The position numbers were made by a program, and so were the translations under genes. Source: Udeniomyces pyricola (Eukaryota > Basidiomycota > Tremellomycetes > Cystofilobasidiales > Mrakiaceae). Taken from it: 64,000 nucleotides of DNA. The stretch's first letter is position 1. Each line of letters opens with the position of its first letter. Under the pieces are notes generated by a model that saw only the letters and a program-made list of their open reading frames with translations, did not search any database and was not told the DNA's origin. Below are positions 43,821-55,366 of the stretch, piece after piece. The stretch covers positions 682,001-746,000 of the forward strand of contig BCIK01000003.1 of assembly GCA_039545295.1 (NCBI GenBank). The letters are read 5' to 3'.

Positions 43821-46109
43821 TCAACAAGGACACCAAGGTATCTAGAGACAAACCCGGAGGGTAGGGGGAGGCGAGGGGGGGGGGGGAGGAGGGGACATGT
43901 GGAAAGAGACACGTACGAAGGCGTCGTTCACAGCTGCAGGAGCGGCCGACGTCGAGGAGGAAGAAAGACCGGTTGCCGTCGAGGAGCTGCTCGCCCAGAC
44001 GTTGCCACTCGGTGCAGAATCCCAGATCTAAACGAAGTTGGCGCCCGTATCCGCAGATTCAGTTGGGTGGGATATAGATCAATTGCATGGTAGGTTAGTT
44101 AGTGATCGTGTGGGAGCGTATTGGATTTGCTATTGTAAGTCGACGCAAGACGACAACCAAGGTGAAGAGCACATGGGACAATCAAGAAGGGAAACGTACG
44201 TTGGTTCCCATCATGGGTTGTTGTTGTGGCTGCTTCGGTAGAAGCTGAGGAATTCCGGCAGAAGCCGGCACGGGGTCACCCCAAACATTCAAGCTCGGCA
44301 TAGGAGGGAGAGGTGCAGCCGTGTTGGCTCCGCCACCCGTGTTGCCTCCCATACTCATTCCTCCAAAACCCCCAGAGAGCGCGTTCATGCTTCCACCGTA
44401 GCCACCTGAGGAAGATGAGCTGACACTCGGCCCAAATCCACCGCTACCTCCCCCCCAGGGTTGAGGCGCCGCCGCTGGCGGAGGGGGCGCGCCAAAGAGG
44501 GACATGATGTCGTTCTTTTTGGACGTCATACTCCCGTTGGAGGTGCCGTTGGACGATACCCTACCAGCGGGAGGCGAAGGCGAATGAAAGTCGAGATCAA
44601 AGATGGAGGAGGAAGGAGCCGCTGGGGCAGGGGCGATAGGTGCAGCGGTCGCCACAGGAGCAGGCGTGGGCGCAGGCGAGGAGTCAGTTGAGATGAGCGA
44701 GGGCTGTCGAACAGTTCCAGGGGTAGGCGAGGGTTGGGAGCGAAGGACAGGCTGCGTCGAAAGAAGAGGGTGTGCGTGAGATGAGCGGGGTTGGGTAGGT
44801 AGGGCAGCTTGAGTGGTTGGAGGTTGGACGCCTCGAGCGGAGGCCGGGGGACGAGATGAAGGGACAGCAGGCTAAGTTGAGAGCGAACACGAATTAGTCA
44901 CAAGCTCCGTCCCTCTCGACGATGGAAAGGTAATAGACGAGCAAGCAGTCTTGAATAGGAATCGTGAATAAAGACGTTGCATACGGGTGCGGCTACCTCC
45001 TCGACATGACCCTCACCCTCTTCGAGGACGCGAGGGTCCGTTGGCTGAGGTCCAGACATGGCCCACCGACGAGATTCGTACTTGGAACGGATGAACGACT
45101 CGATTTTACTGTAGCAGAGGTGTCCATGTGAGATGCGGCGAAGATTTCATCAGTGAGCCGCTCCCGATGGGCGCATGAGAGAAGGGTAGACGACGCATCC
45201 AAGCGATGAGACGCACTGCTCGGGGGGAACGTGCCCGGGTTTGAGGTGCTTCTCCCAAAAGATGTTGGCGAGCCTGTTGCCCCACTTTTGCATCATCTGA
45301 AAGGGAATGTTGTGAGTTCAAGGAGAATCGATCAATGTTCAGCATGCGTTAGCTATGCACAGGAGAGATGCGGCCTAGCGCGCGGTCAGCGGGACGAGGT
45401 GTTTGCGTGACGATCGATACGTACCTCCATCTGTTCTGGAGTCCAGATATCAAGATCAACGGACTTGACTGGATGGATGAAGTTGAATCCGGGTGGAGGT
45501 CAGCTTGGTATGTCGAGAGAAAGAAGGGAGAGAGAGAGAGAAAGATGCAGCGTCGCGCGTGTACCTCGACTGATGTGCGTTCCCATGGATCGATGGATGC
45601 CCGAACATCGAATCTGGAGTAGATTGGAGGCGTTAAGCGAGATGATATCAAGGGTGAGATTGATACATGTTGATACGCGGACAGAAAATCAGAGACGCCT
45701 TGAAGCTGGTCCTCACGCAAACAAACACTCCCCTGATAGAGAGATAGGGAACAATGTTGGGTGAGTTCTCCATCATTGATACGGAGTTAGATGACACCGA
45801 GAGCAAGATGGTCACATACAGGTTCCAAGAGGCCCATCGAGCATCTTATCCGAGAGACAAACGCACACACACACACACACACACACAAACCAGGACGATG
45901 ACAAGCAAAGGGGATGAACGAGACGACACAGGAATGTGAGTTGACGTATGTTGAGCAGTGAAGAGGGGATGGGGTTCTGAAGTTGGTTGATGGGGTGGAT
46001 GCTGACCGTTTCTCCTGCAGTCGGCGCAAGATTTGTTGTCGGGGTGCTTGACGAGGTCTCTGAGGATGCGAGCGTTGCGGTCAGTGGTGGCTTTATCCTG
46101 TCGGGACAT
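43821..46109 (-). CDS. Arf GTPase-activating protein (Age2/SMAP-like ArfGAP)
   Basis: Stimulates GTP hydrolysis by Arf GTPases in trans-Golgi and endosomal traffic. Exon 1 gives MSRQDKATTDRNARILRDLV and SCADC. The next short exons add RWASWNL, GVFVC and IRCSGIHRSMGTHISR, making a CxxC-x16-CxxC zinc finger with the catalytic Arg of GIHR. VKSVDLDIWTPEQME and MMQKWGNRLANIFWEKHLK, then VPPEQ and KIESFIRSKYESRRW, complete the ArfGAP domain. The C-terminal half is Pro/Gly/Ser/Gln-rich with SIFDLDFHS, DIMSLFGAPP and NVWGD-type motifs that may bind clathrin adaptors (inference). The last exon is uncertain: after NDAF the chain either splices to a short end (stop at 43821) or reads on to a stop at 43842. 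Intron 1 holds a TG repeat. Confidence 0.85.
45864..45887. repeat. CA dinucleotide repeat (12 units) in ArfGAP intron 1
   Basis: Microsatellite within the first ArfGAP intron; TG on the sense strand. Confidence 0.8.
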
Positions 46110-46384
46110 GGTGCGATGATGGTTAAGATGGATGTATGCATTCGATTCATCCGTTCATCAGATCATGCATGTCCTCCAGTCGCCCGTCCCCGGCCGCGTT
46201 GTCCTTCCGGGGACTCCAATCAAATGCCATCATCCCTTGCATTCACCCATTCACCCATTCATCCACTCATCCGCTCATCCACTCATCCATCTCATAGTAA
46301 CATCCGCCATCGGTATCGCTACCGTCTAATCGATCAGGTCCGATCCAACCCCCATCTGTTTTTATCATCCTCCCACGAAGCTAC
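46110..46384. promoter_or_regulatory. Shared divergent upstream region of ArfGAP and the MED16-like gene
   Basis: 275 bases between opposite starts, with a CATTCATCCATTCATC-type repeated word at about 46238-46290. Role inferred from position. Confidence 0.35.
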
Positions 46385-49300
46385 ATGCTCTCGACCAAAA
46401 GGACGCGTCCCGCCCAGGACGACCCCAACGACCGAGCACACAAACTACCTCATCCCAAGCCGTTCTCAACCGCCGAAAAGGGCAAAGGACGTTCCACCCT
46501 ACCATTCCATCATTCCCGCCTTGTCCTAGCTGACGTCTGGCCCATGGCCATCAGCTCTCCTACCCAGTCAGTCAATCGAGTCATCAACTCCAGAGCTTGC
46601 AAGAGCCTGAACCCCCAATCTCAACACGCACATCCAACTTCTCATTCGCCATTGTCGGACCGTTCTGCAGTATCATCACGCTCATCGTTATTCTCGTTCC
46701 TTGCCTTTTTTGCACTCATATCGCTTCAACCAGACCCTTGACATTCTCGACGCACAACGTCCTCATCGTGTCCAAGGGTTCGTCGTCTTCCCAGTCGACA
46801 TCTTCATCGGCTTCGACCAGCGTCATCGGCCTCGTCGCCCATCCACTTCCACCTTACGTGCTTCCCTCGGCCGATACGCGTCGCCTGCCGCCCTCGACGC
46901 AGTCATTCCCGTTGCCGCTGCCTTTCTTTCCCACACCGCACGCAAACCCGACGTACCTATCTCTTTCCCCTTCCTCTGCATTCTTGCTCGCCTTCTTCCC
47001 CCTGGCAGATGCGCCGACATGTCAGGGCGGCACCCTTGTCCTTTGGTCTGTCGCCGGTGATGGACGGAAGCCATCTCAGTGGTTGGTCCAAGACCGATGG
47101 GCTCTCGCAAAGGGTGAAGAGGTCATTGACATCGACTGGCTTGGTCAGGAAAGGGAGTGGTCAGTCCTCGAGCCGAGAAGTGATTCGACATCGAGTGATG
47201 AACCCGATCACAGCCAGGCTCCTCGGCAGCACCATCCGAGCAATAGCAACCCTACCACTCTAGGTTCTCTGGCAGGCCAATCGAAACCACCACAGCCGAC
47301 CATACCATACCCACCGACTCTAACTCGCTTGCCGCCACTTGGTCCACCCTTGCCCTCGCTGTCCTCGACCAACAGCTCGAGCTCGTACGCACCGACTTTC
47401 CTCGTCCTTTCCTCTTGCCACGAGGTCCATCTCTATCATCCGACATCACCTCTGGACAAAGGATGGCCGCTTCGGATCCTCAAGTGTGGTTTGGCAGGTC
47501 CTGGGGTAGGCGTGTGGGGCTTGATGGACGGTATGGCCGGAGGTGGGACGGCCGGTGCTGGATCGGCAGTCCAAGGCCTGACTGGAGATCTGTCTACCGG
47601 TAGCTCGAGACGCGTCCGTCGAGGCAAGATCATGCAACGGGCAGAAGGTGAGGACATGGGTTCATCACTCTTCTCGCGTATATGCTGTACGCTTATCACT
47701 CACCCCCATTTCTTGTTTGTGTTTATCTTGAGGCCAGATCATTCTATCTACGTTGCCATCCACTCAGCGACTGTTCCGAGCCTTGCCGATGCCCGCCCTC
47801 CAAATCCGTCTCCTTTTGATAGTGCTATGGATCCGCTTGCCTCGCTCTCGTCCGACGCTGACGCACTCCCTGCTCCTCACGGGACGCCATGTGCGCTGCT
47901 CGGCGAAGTCGAGGGCCACGAATCTTGGATCGAGGTTGTCGAATGCAAGGTTGATCTTTTGGGTCCCGAAGCGAGTAAGTGACTTCTGTGGATTCGATCG
48001 CACCTTTAGGTCCTTGAAGCTCACGAATTGAGCTTGGTTAATTTCGTCTTTGATTTTCCCTCTGATTTGTTGTCTATATCTGCACATTCGATATTATCGA
48101 GGCATCACGACCAGGCCTCTTCCACCGATACATCTGGTTGCTTCAGATTCCACTCCACTCGTCTCCTCGACATCAGTTCTGACGCATCTCGCCCTCTTCG
48201 ACCCTCCGGTCGCGCCGCCACCTCCGTCTCAAGACGCTCCCACGACGGAGCTTCCACCAGATCGACCATTCTCGCTCACGGCCTGCTTTCTCGATGTTGG
48301 AAACAGTGGTAGGTCTTAGGCCTAGCCTTCGCATCCGCTTCTTTGGTTTCTCCTAAGGTAAACGCAATCGATTAGAACCTGACGTACCCGTCTGCTGTTT
48401 GGCTCGACCAGATGACGCCATCTCCTCTTCCATCCACTCATGGAGCATGACACAGCAACCTCTGACTCTCTGCGATGCGTTCTCTCAACTCGATGAGGCG
48501 GAAGACGGAGCAAACATCGACCCAGGACTTTCCTTGGTCTTGAATGCGGACGTCGTTGAATGGGTTTGTGCCGCTCTCCTATCTGGAAACGTGAGACTTG
48601 TGCACTTTGGCTGGCTGTTGCTCACCTTGCTTGAACCTTGGGTCGACCTCTGAACTGCAGGTATCGAATCACGAGCGAAGCAGGCGATACGACTCCTCGG
48701 TCGTCACTTCCCTCAACTTTATCGGATCCCGATCGAGATGTCTCGGTCTCGTTGGAACAGCCAAAAAGAGTTGGTCAGAGGGTACTGCGGGCGAGTTGAC
48801 AGTCATAGACTTGTACGTGTCCGCTGCATCGTTTAAGGAATTCCCCTCTTGTGTCACTTGCTGAAGTTAGTTCATCTGTGCCGCCTCAATCTAGACTCGA
48901 CCTATCTGATGTGGACGGGTGGTCTACTACTTCAGTCGCCTCCTGCTTGCCTCTCCATCCCGTTGTGTCTCCCAATTCCGCCCTCGTGGCTCTCACTGGA
49001 TCCCACCCTGCCCATCCGGGCCTCTCTCTCCTACCCCATCCCATCTTTACCTACTCTGAACCCCGTAATGTCTCCTACCAATCTCCCAAGATTGCCGATG
49101 CCAATTTTTTGCCTTCTGCGTCGGACGGCTCAACAATCGTTGGAGTATCTCCTTCGTCGGTTGAGCGGACCCGACACCTTGCTGTGGCGTTCAGCCTTGC
49201 CCTTCACATCGGCACTGACGTCTCGGATATCATCCGACTGGCATTGGAGGGATCGAACATGGTTAGGCGGAAAGAAGATCTGCTAGGTGAGTTCACAATG

Positions 49301-50831
49301 AGGTTGTATCGAGCGGGCGAGCTTGCTTGTTGGTAGATGCTAACTCCTTCCGCCTCCTCATCGTTTCCTGCTACCTGTCGGAATCTTTATGTAGTCTTCA
49401 TCTCGGATATCCTTCGCGAAGTGTGGGCCGTGCTCCGTCTCCAAGAACAAAACGATCTCGACGAATTTTCTTCCGAAGACGGGCCTCCGGTTCTGGCCAA
49501 TTCGCAGTGGCTTCTTCCAATCATTGCGCTTCAAGTTGCCCTCTACAGGTCGGCCGGCGACCCCCGATGGCAGCTAGGGAGCGAGGTGCTACAGCTAGCA
49601 GCGAGCGATGCTACGTTTGCTCGTTACAGGGCTAGCAGCGGAGTGGACGAGTCTTACAGTGGAAGCAACGACGACGCCCCGGACGCGTTTGATCTAAGTG
49701 AGTTGATTGGCTTCCCGGGATGTTGTACGTTTTTATTTTTACTCATCTAGAGTGTGGAGCTGATGTCTTTGATGTATCGCGCTCTTCTCTCTGTGCCTCT
49801 GCAGATGCTGTGTGGACGTTGATAGAGCTCACGAGGGAAACGCTAGGATCGATCGTTTCTATCCTGCGTTCATGCCTCCTTTCGAAAGCTTGGGAGGATT
49901 GGTCGACTTCTCTGGTTACGACGCTAGGTAAATCTTTTCTCGGCTATCTTGCTAGATCCCTGAAGGTTATCGTTCGCAATGGGTTTTCGCTCCGTTCCCG
50001 GCTAACATGTGTTGTTGTTTCCCCGTTTCGTATTTGACTTCCCTCAGACCCGCCATGCCAACAACAACTGTCCCTTCGATCTCTTCATCTCATTCACCCG
50101 ACCTTCCGCTCCCTCTTGTTCTCTCTTCTCTCTCAGATTACGTCCTTCGTCACGTTCGTTGCCAAGCTGGAGGAGCCGTTGCCAGAACCCCAGCTCTCGT
50201 CAAGAATGTTGCCACCGTTATCGTCAAACCAGCCACTGACAGGCATTTCAACTTCGCCAGACTTTTCCGCTCTGTTGAGCGGTGGAGCGGAAGACGGCTC
50301 AAGGGGTCTAATCAAGGGTGAAGGGGAAAGAGAGGTAGGAACAGGCGAAGCGGGTAACGACCAAAGCGGCGCGAGGAGTTTGATGGCGACCAACATTGCT
50401 CAGCAACTTCTGAAGGATCTCATCGATCGAAGTGGGATTGATACAGAGGCGCTTGCTAAGCTTCTTGAAGAAGACGATGCAGATGTTGGAATACAGAGTT
50501 CTGACGAAGTGCCTGGAAACGAGGCGACGGAAGGACAGCCGCAGTGTGAGTTCTCCTATCGGGTTTTTCTTACCTTCCCTCTCATCCTCTCTGGGGCTGC
50601 TCAAAGCATACTGATGCTTCTCCCCCTTTGCTTGTCCTTCATCTGATCGCGCTGATTTTTGCAGCATCACACACCACTTCTACACCAACTTCTACCGCTG
50701 CGATGCTCGAGACGTGTCTTCTCTCCGTTTCGTTTCCGCTGGATGCCCCTTCGAAAGAGGCTCGTGTCTCGTCTGCTCTTTTTAACCTTTCCCCCCTGGC
50801 TCTGTCGCAGGCCAAGTTACTCTTTGCCTAG
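46385..50831 (+). CDS. Mediator subunit 16 (Med16/Sin4)-like protein
   Basis: Probable tail-module subunit of Mediator, linking activators to RNA polymerase II. The first half is WD-like: FLVLSSCHEVHLYHP and RILKCGLAGPGVGVWGLMDG, then HSIYVAIHSATVPSLA, PPIHLVASDSTPL, FSLTACFLDVGNS and TSLNFIGSRSRCLGLVGTAK. The second half is helical: RTRHLAVAFSLALHIGTDVS, DAVWTLIELTRETLGSIVSI, LSLRSLHLIHPTFRSLLFSL and NIAQQLLKDLIDRSGIDTEA, which fits fungal Med16. The final exon restores frame after CCGCAGT and ends ALSQAKLLFA at 50831. The 5' structure is unsure: the frame from Met 46385 (MLSTKRTRPAQDDPNDRAHK) must shift before about 46597, so an unmodelled intron lies there. Roughly eleven exons. Confidence 0.55.
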
Positions 50832-52034
50832 AGTTCTTCTCCTTCTTTCTCTCCTTCTTCTTCTTCTTCTTCTCTTTCTCTCTCTCTCTTTCTATCAAGT
50901 TGCTAGGCTCTTGTGGATTTTACACGTGTTCTTTTCTCGCCCTCCCCCCATGCAAATGATATATGCTCCAACACTTAATCGGCTCTATTCTCGTATTGTT
51001 TTTCTCGGGTTTCGTCCCGGTTCATTGGGACTATTTTCATGACTGATTTGTCCTTTCTTCTGATCAAATTACGATTGATATGATCTGGAGTTTTTCTGAT
51101 TGTTTTCTTTATGGATTTCGACCTGATCAGCGTTGGACAAAGATCAGGCTTGATGAGTCGAGACTTGAGTGGCCCGCGCCGACGTTCCTTCAACGGCAAT
51201 GGTTGATGGACATCCAGATGGAGGCAGCATGTGTGGATGTATATATCATGATGTATCACTGCGAGCAGTCTGATGGAGCTATGCAGTCCGCCGCTTCACA
51301 TCGTTCTCGGGTCAGGTTGCGGCGGGCACCCCGCCGCGGGACGCAGGGGGAAGCAAAAAGAGCGAGGAAACGGCACGATGGCCTTAGGTCAAGATGACGC
51401 TGGCCGGGCAGATCGAACAGAGACCGGGACGACAAAAGGCAAGCTAAAACAAGCCGGATGTCGATCGATAGGCCTGGGCTTCAAACCGCCGAGCTGGAGT
51501 CGACCGGCGTTGGCGCGTTCTGCTTCTGTTTCGTGCCGGACAGACGACGACGAACAACGTCCTCCTATCGATGCCTTGTGACTTTGGTCGTGCGCCCCAA
51601 CTACCACTTCGACTCGACGACGAGGACAACAACAACGATACCTCAGGCCTCAACCCTTCTCTTCTGCCCTAATCATAGCAACATCGCCCTTTCGGCCCAT
51701 ACCTTCCTTCATATCTCGATCACTTGACGCGCCCTGATCTCTCCCGGCTGTCGGCCCTGTCTAACTCGTTTCTTTTCGACAACGTCGCCATTCCTCGTTC
51801 CTTCCTCGATACTCTCTTCGGGCTTCCTTCATCTCTGGTCTCTTGATCAGCTGTACGTATGAGAGGCGTGTCATTCTGCTCGGAAGCTCCTGCGAGCAAG
51901 GCCCCGTTTACCTAGCATACTGGCGTTTTCAAGTTGTCCTTTCTTCTTTCTCTTTCTCGGTGCTCCCCCTTCTATGATTTCGTTCTTTTTTGCTGATGTT
52001 TCGTTGCTGGCTCTGCCTCAACCCGATAGCACCC
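50832..52034. other. Intergenic region before the Ser/Pro-rich gene
   Basis: 1.2 kb without a supported gene. It has T/C-rich blocks near 50835-50900 and 51940-51990 and a more GC-rich part at 51290-51590. It may hold the promoter and non-coding 5' exons of the following gene. Confidence 0.4.
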
Positions 52035-54425
52035 ATGCCTTATGTTCTTGACAACGCTCGGGTCGACTTTTCTCCATGGTCGATCCCTCTCCCTCCCTCA
52101 CCTACGCCCTCCAAAGTTGCCCTCCCACTGTCTCCTCTCCCTTTTCAAATCGCCCTTCCCCTCAGCCCTCCTTCGTCGCCTTTGCCGGACTTGGCCGCAG
52201 TCTTGCCCCCGGTCACGAAGCCTTACTCTCTACCTTCTGAGCATCACTCTGAGCGAGTTGGGTTGGTTGCACACATCAACGACATCGAGAATTCGCCCTT
52301 GTTAACACCGACGTCATCCGAGGCCTCCGACCTGGGCGGCATCAGAGGGCGGCAGGAGCCTGAACGTCCTGAACCTTCGGCCATAAACACTGATACCTCC
52401 GCGGCGTGTTTGCCGGTCCTGTCTCCTTCGTTTCCCCTCCTCTCGCCGCCGACGACCAATGCGACGACGTCTACCACGCTCTCCCCTGCCGATCTCGCTG
52501 CAGTACCAATCCTGTCGGCGCCGTCATTGCTGTCATCGACTTCCCGAACATCATCTAGCCTCCTACCGTCCCCACCCTTGGGCACTGGCAAAACGCTCAA
52601 GAAAAAGTCGTCGCTGTTCGGCGGTTTCACCGGGAGCTCCAACAAGGACAAAGACAAACTTTCATCCTCGACCTCGCGAGAAAGAAATTCTTCGGGTTCT
52701 ACGCCTGATGTCCGATCGGACGCTGGGCCTCTTCGAATCGACACATCGACCGTCAGGACAGGATTGCCAGGTACCGTGGGTCGCCCATCCCCTACGAATA
52801 TTGAGCTGACTGGGGCAAAGAAAGAGAAAGTGCTTTCACCCGCGTCACCGTCAGGGTTCTTTGGTGGTCTGTTCAAAGGGTTCTTTGGTGGGGACAAGAA
52901 GAGACCCGCTATGGCCAAAAGAGGAAAGACAACGTCAGAAGTTCAGGTAAGTCAGGCATAGTATTATTTAACCTGTATTTCCTCGGTCACTCCTCTCTAA
53001 GTCGAAGAACTGGCACTGAGGAAACCATTCCTCCTATTTGCTTGTCCAATACGTTCTTGTTACGCCTACTGTTGACCCTATCACAGACCATCACTCCACA
53101 TGACCGCATCGCTCTCAGCGGACCCCGTCCTGCCTTCCACCATGGCTCCACGCTCCGACCGACCATATCTGCCGATGCACTCGTTCCTCCTCCTAGCCTG
53201 GACGCCAAAGAGCAGCGAGCTCGCAAGAGAAGCAGCTTCGGTTCTCTATCTCCTGCCTTCCGCTCCAAAAACACTTCCTCGCCCGTGACGTCAAACCCAC
53301 CTTCGACGTTCTCCGATGCTGCTCGGCGTTCCGTCGTCGTCTTTCCAACCAAGGCTGACTCGTCGAGTCCCTCATCAAGAAACAGCCTGCTTCGTCCGCT
53401 CGGTCCGAATACCTCCCGATCTTCGTCTGCACCGCCAACCACGCTGCGGTCGATTGACACCAACCTAAAATCTAGCTCGCCCTTGAGCCCTCCTGGATCG
53501 TCACTGCTGCTCTCGCCTGGGAGCCTCTTAGTATCAGCTCCTCTGGGGTCCCCTCTGAGTAACACATACACGTCATCTTCTCCAACATCCTCTCAAGGGG
53601 CATCTCCTCCGATCTCACCGCTTGCTTCTTACGATATCGAGGCTTTCGGCATGCTCCCTCCACCCTCCAAGTCAAGCCATCCGACAATCCATTCGCTTCC
53701 CTCGGTATCGTCCGGTCGAAGCCCTCGCTCGCCCCTCCGACCGCAACCGCTCCCAATCTCCATCACAATTCCGGCATCCCACTCGTCCCCAGCGAACATT
53801 GAATTCCCGACGTCATCGACCAAGAGCCCCTTGCTCTCGCCGCCAGAGTTCCCCACCTCGCCCTCGGAGAGTTCGCCTCAGTTTGGAAGCCTTGGACGGA
53901 GGTTCGGTAGGGTAAGGTTTGACTTGATAGTCACACATATTTTCTTGCCTCTTGAGAGGTTGAATGAACTTGAAAACTGATTGTCACCAAACTCTTGCTT
54001 TCTGTCAATGCCCCACATCGACTTCCTCTTCTGCCTATGCCCTTTCTCTCTCACTCTCTTTCCTTCAGTCGCCTGATCGCCCCCGTTCTATGTCCTTCCC
54101 TAAACGAGAGTCCATGCTTTTCCAGCAAAAGCCCAAACCGGTCCTGCCCAAACGCGTAGGCACTTCCACCGTCGTACGTCTTTCTTTTTTTTTCTTCTTC
54201 TTTGTGTGTGTGGTTGAATTGGCTATCATCGCTTTCGAGAAGAGTTGTGTTTCTTTGTCAACCATGTTCTATTGTCTGACTTCGTTTCTTGCTGTTTTTA
54301 TCATTATTATCATTTTTTTTTATTTCCTTCTTCTTGTTTTCCATCAGATTCTGACGGGTCCGGAACTGGCCGCCAAAATCGCCGAATCGGAATCCCGAGA
54401 CGAGGCCGAAATCTTCTTCTTCTAA
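52035..54425 (+). CDS. Ser/Pro-rich disordered protein, function unknown
   Basis: Four exons, 52035-52946, 53087-53911, 54069-54173 and 54348-54425, all phase 0, giving 639 residues. It is dominated by Ser, Pro and Thr with short SP motifs that could be kinase sites. Two basic/aromatic patches stand out: KKKSSLFGGFTGSSNKDK and GFFGGLFKGFFGGDKKR. A third short basic block is PKRESMLFQQKPKPVLPKRV. The C terminus changes character: ILTGPELAAKIAESESRDEA followed by three Phe. An upstream in-frame Met at 51990 exists; the one at 52035 is taken as more conservative. I do not recognise the family; a signalling or cell-cortex scaffold is only a guess. Confidence 0.7.
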
Positions 54426-55366
54426 AGGACAAACACGAAATCTCACACTGATCCGTTCAGCGTTCCGTACCTCGAACCTTGACACTCCTTCTCCGGTCCC
54501 TCCTTCTTTTTTGCCTTCGCTTGGTCTAAGTCTTGGCGTGTACTATTCATCTTCCTATCGGTCTTCTTGACTCTATCGCTCAATGTCTCCCTCGTCGTAT
54601 CCTCTTCCGACCGGCTTTTCTCATCGGTTGAGCAGCGCCCCCAACATTCGTTGATCGACCCCCTTCTCCGGTCATTTATACAGTCTTTGCAACCCACCAC
54701 GTTCCTTTTCAACTCCTGACAGCTCGCTCCACTGATCTGAAGCCCTTGTCGAGATCACACCCATCGACTCCTGTTCAACTGTTAGATCTTGCCCATTTGG
54801 AATTTTATCATAACAATCCATATATACCTACGATCTATCTATTTATCCCTCACTTCCTCTCTTCTGGTATCTTTTCTCTTGCGCCTTTTTTCCTGTTCCG
54901 TGTCTTTGTTTTTCTGTTCAATTAGTAGCTTCTCTAGTCTTCTCTCTGTCTGTGCCTGTCTGTCTGCCAACCCCTCCCATCTCACATATGTACTGTGCTC
55001 TCAGGAACGATTATTCATGTTCAACCTTTGTACATCTCACTGCTCTGGCCTATGACTGAAAAGGGGTCATTGATAGTGGTTAGCTGGTGGTAGCTGATGG
55101 CAGCTTATATGTACGCATATCTATGCACGATGTGCTACCAAGTGCATATAACCATATCTGTTGATCTTAAAATACGCTGGCCGGCTGAGCGCTGGATGTC
55201 GTCGCGCGGTCTAGACTCGTCAACGTCGCGTCGACTTAAATAATATTCGCGTCGACTTGATATTCGCGGCAGTACCTGTCGCAGCCTCTGTACCATCTCC
55301 ATACTCATAGCTACTGTTCCCACAACTAGTCATCTTCGCCCGACTCGGTCTCTCCTACATACATGC
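54426..55366. other. Intergenic region before the hydrolase gene
   Basis: No gene seen. C/T-rich sequence covers about 54425-54990, probably 3' UTR. A GC-rich stretch with a repeated GTCGACTT/ATATTCGCG word lies at about 55220-55265, about 100 bases before the next start. Confidence 0.4.

Noticed and set aside
43598..43862. Plus-strand frame open for 88 codons opposite the small gene
   Set aside because: It has no Met start and no splice partner; the minus-strand model has better signals.
46597..47982. A separate gene starting at the long open frame near 46597
   Set aside because: The frame there begins at a non-ATG codon and continues the same WD-like protein; a missing intron upstream explains it better.
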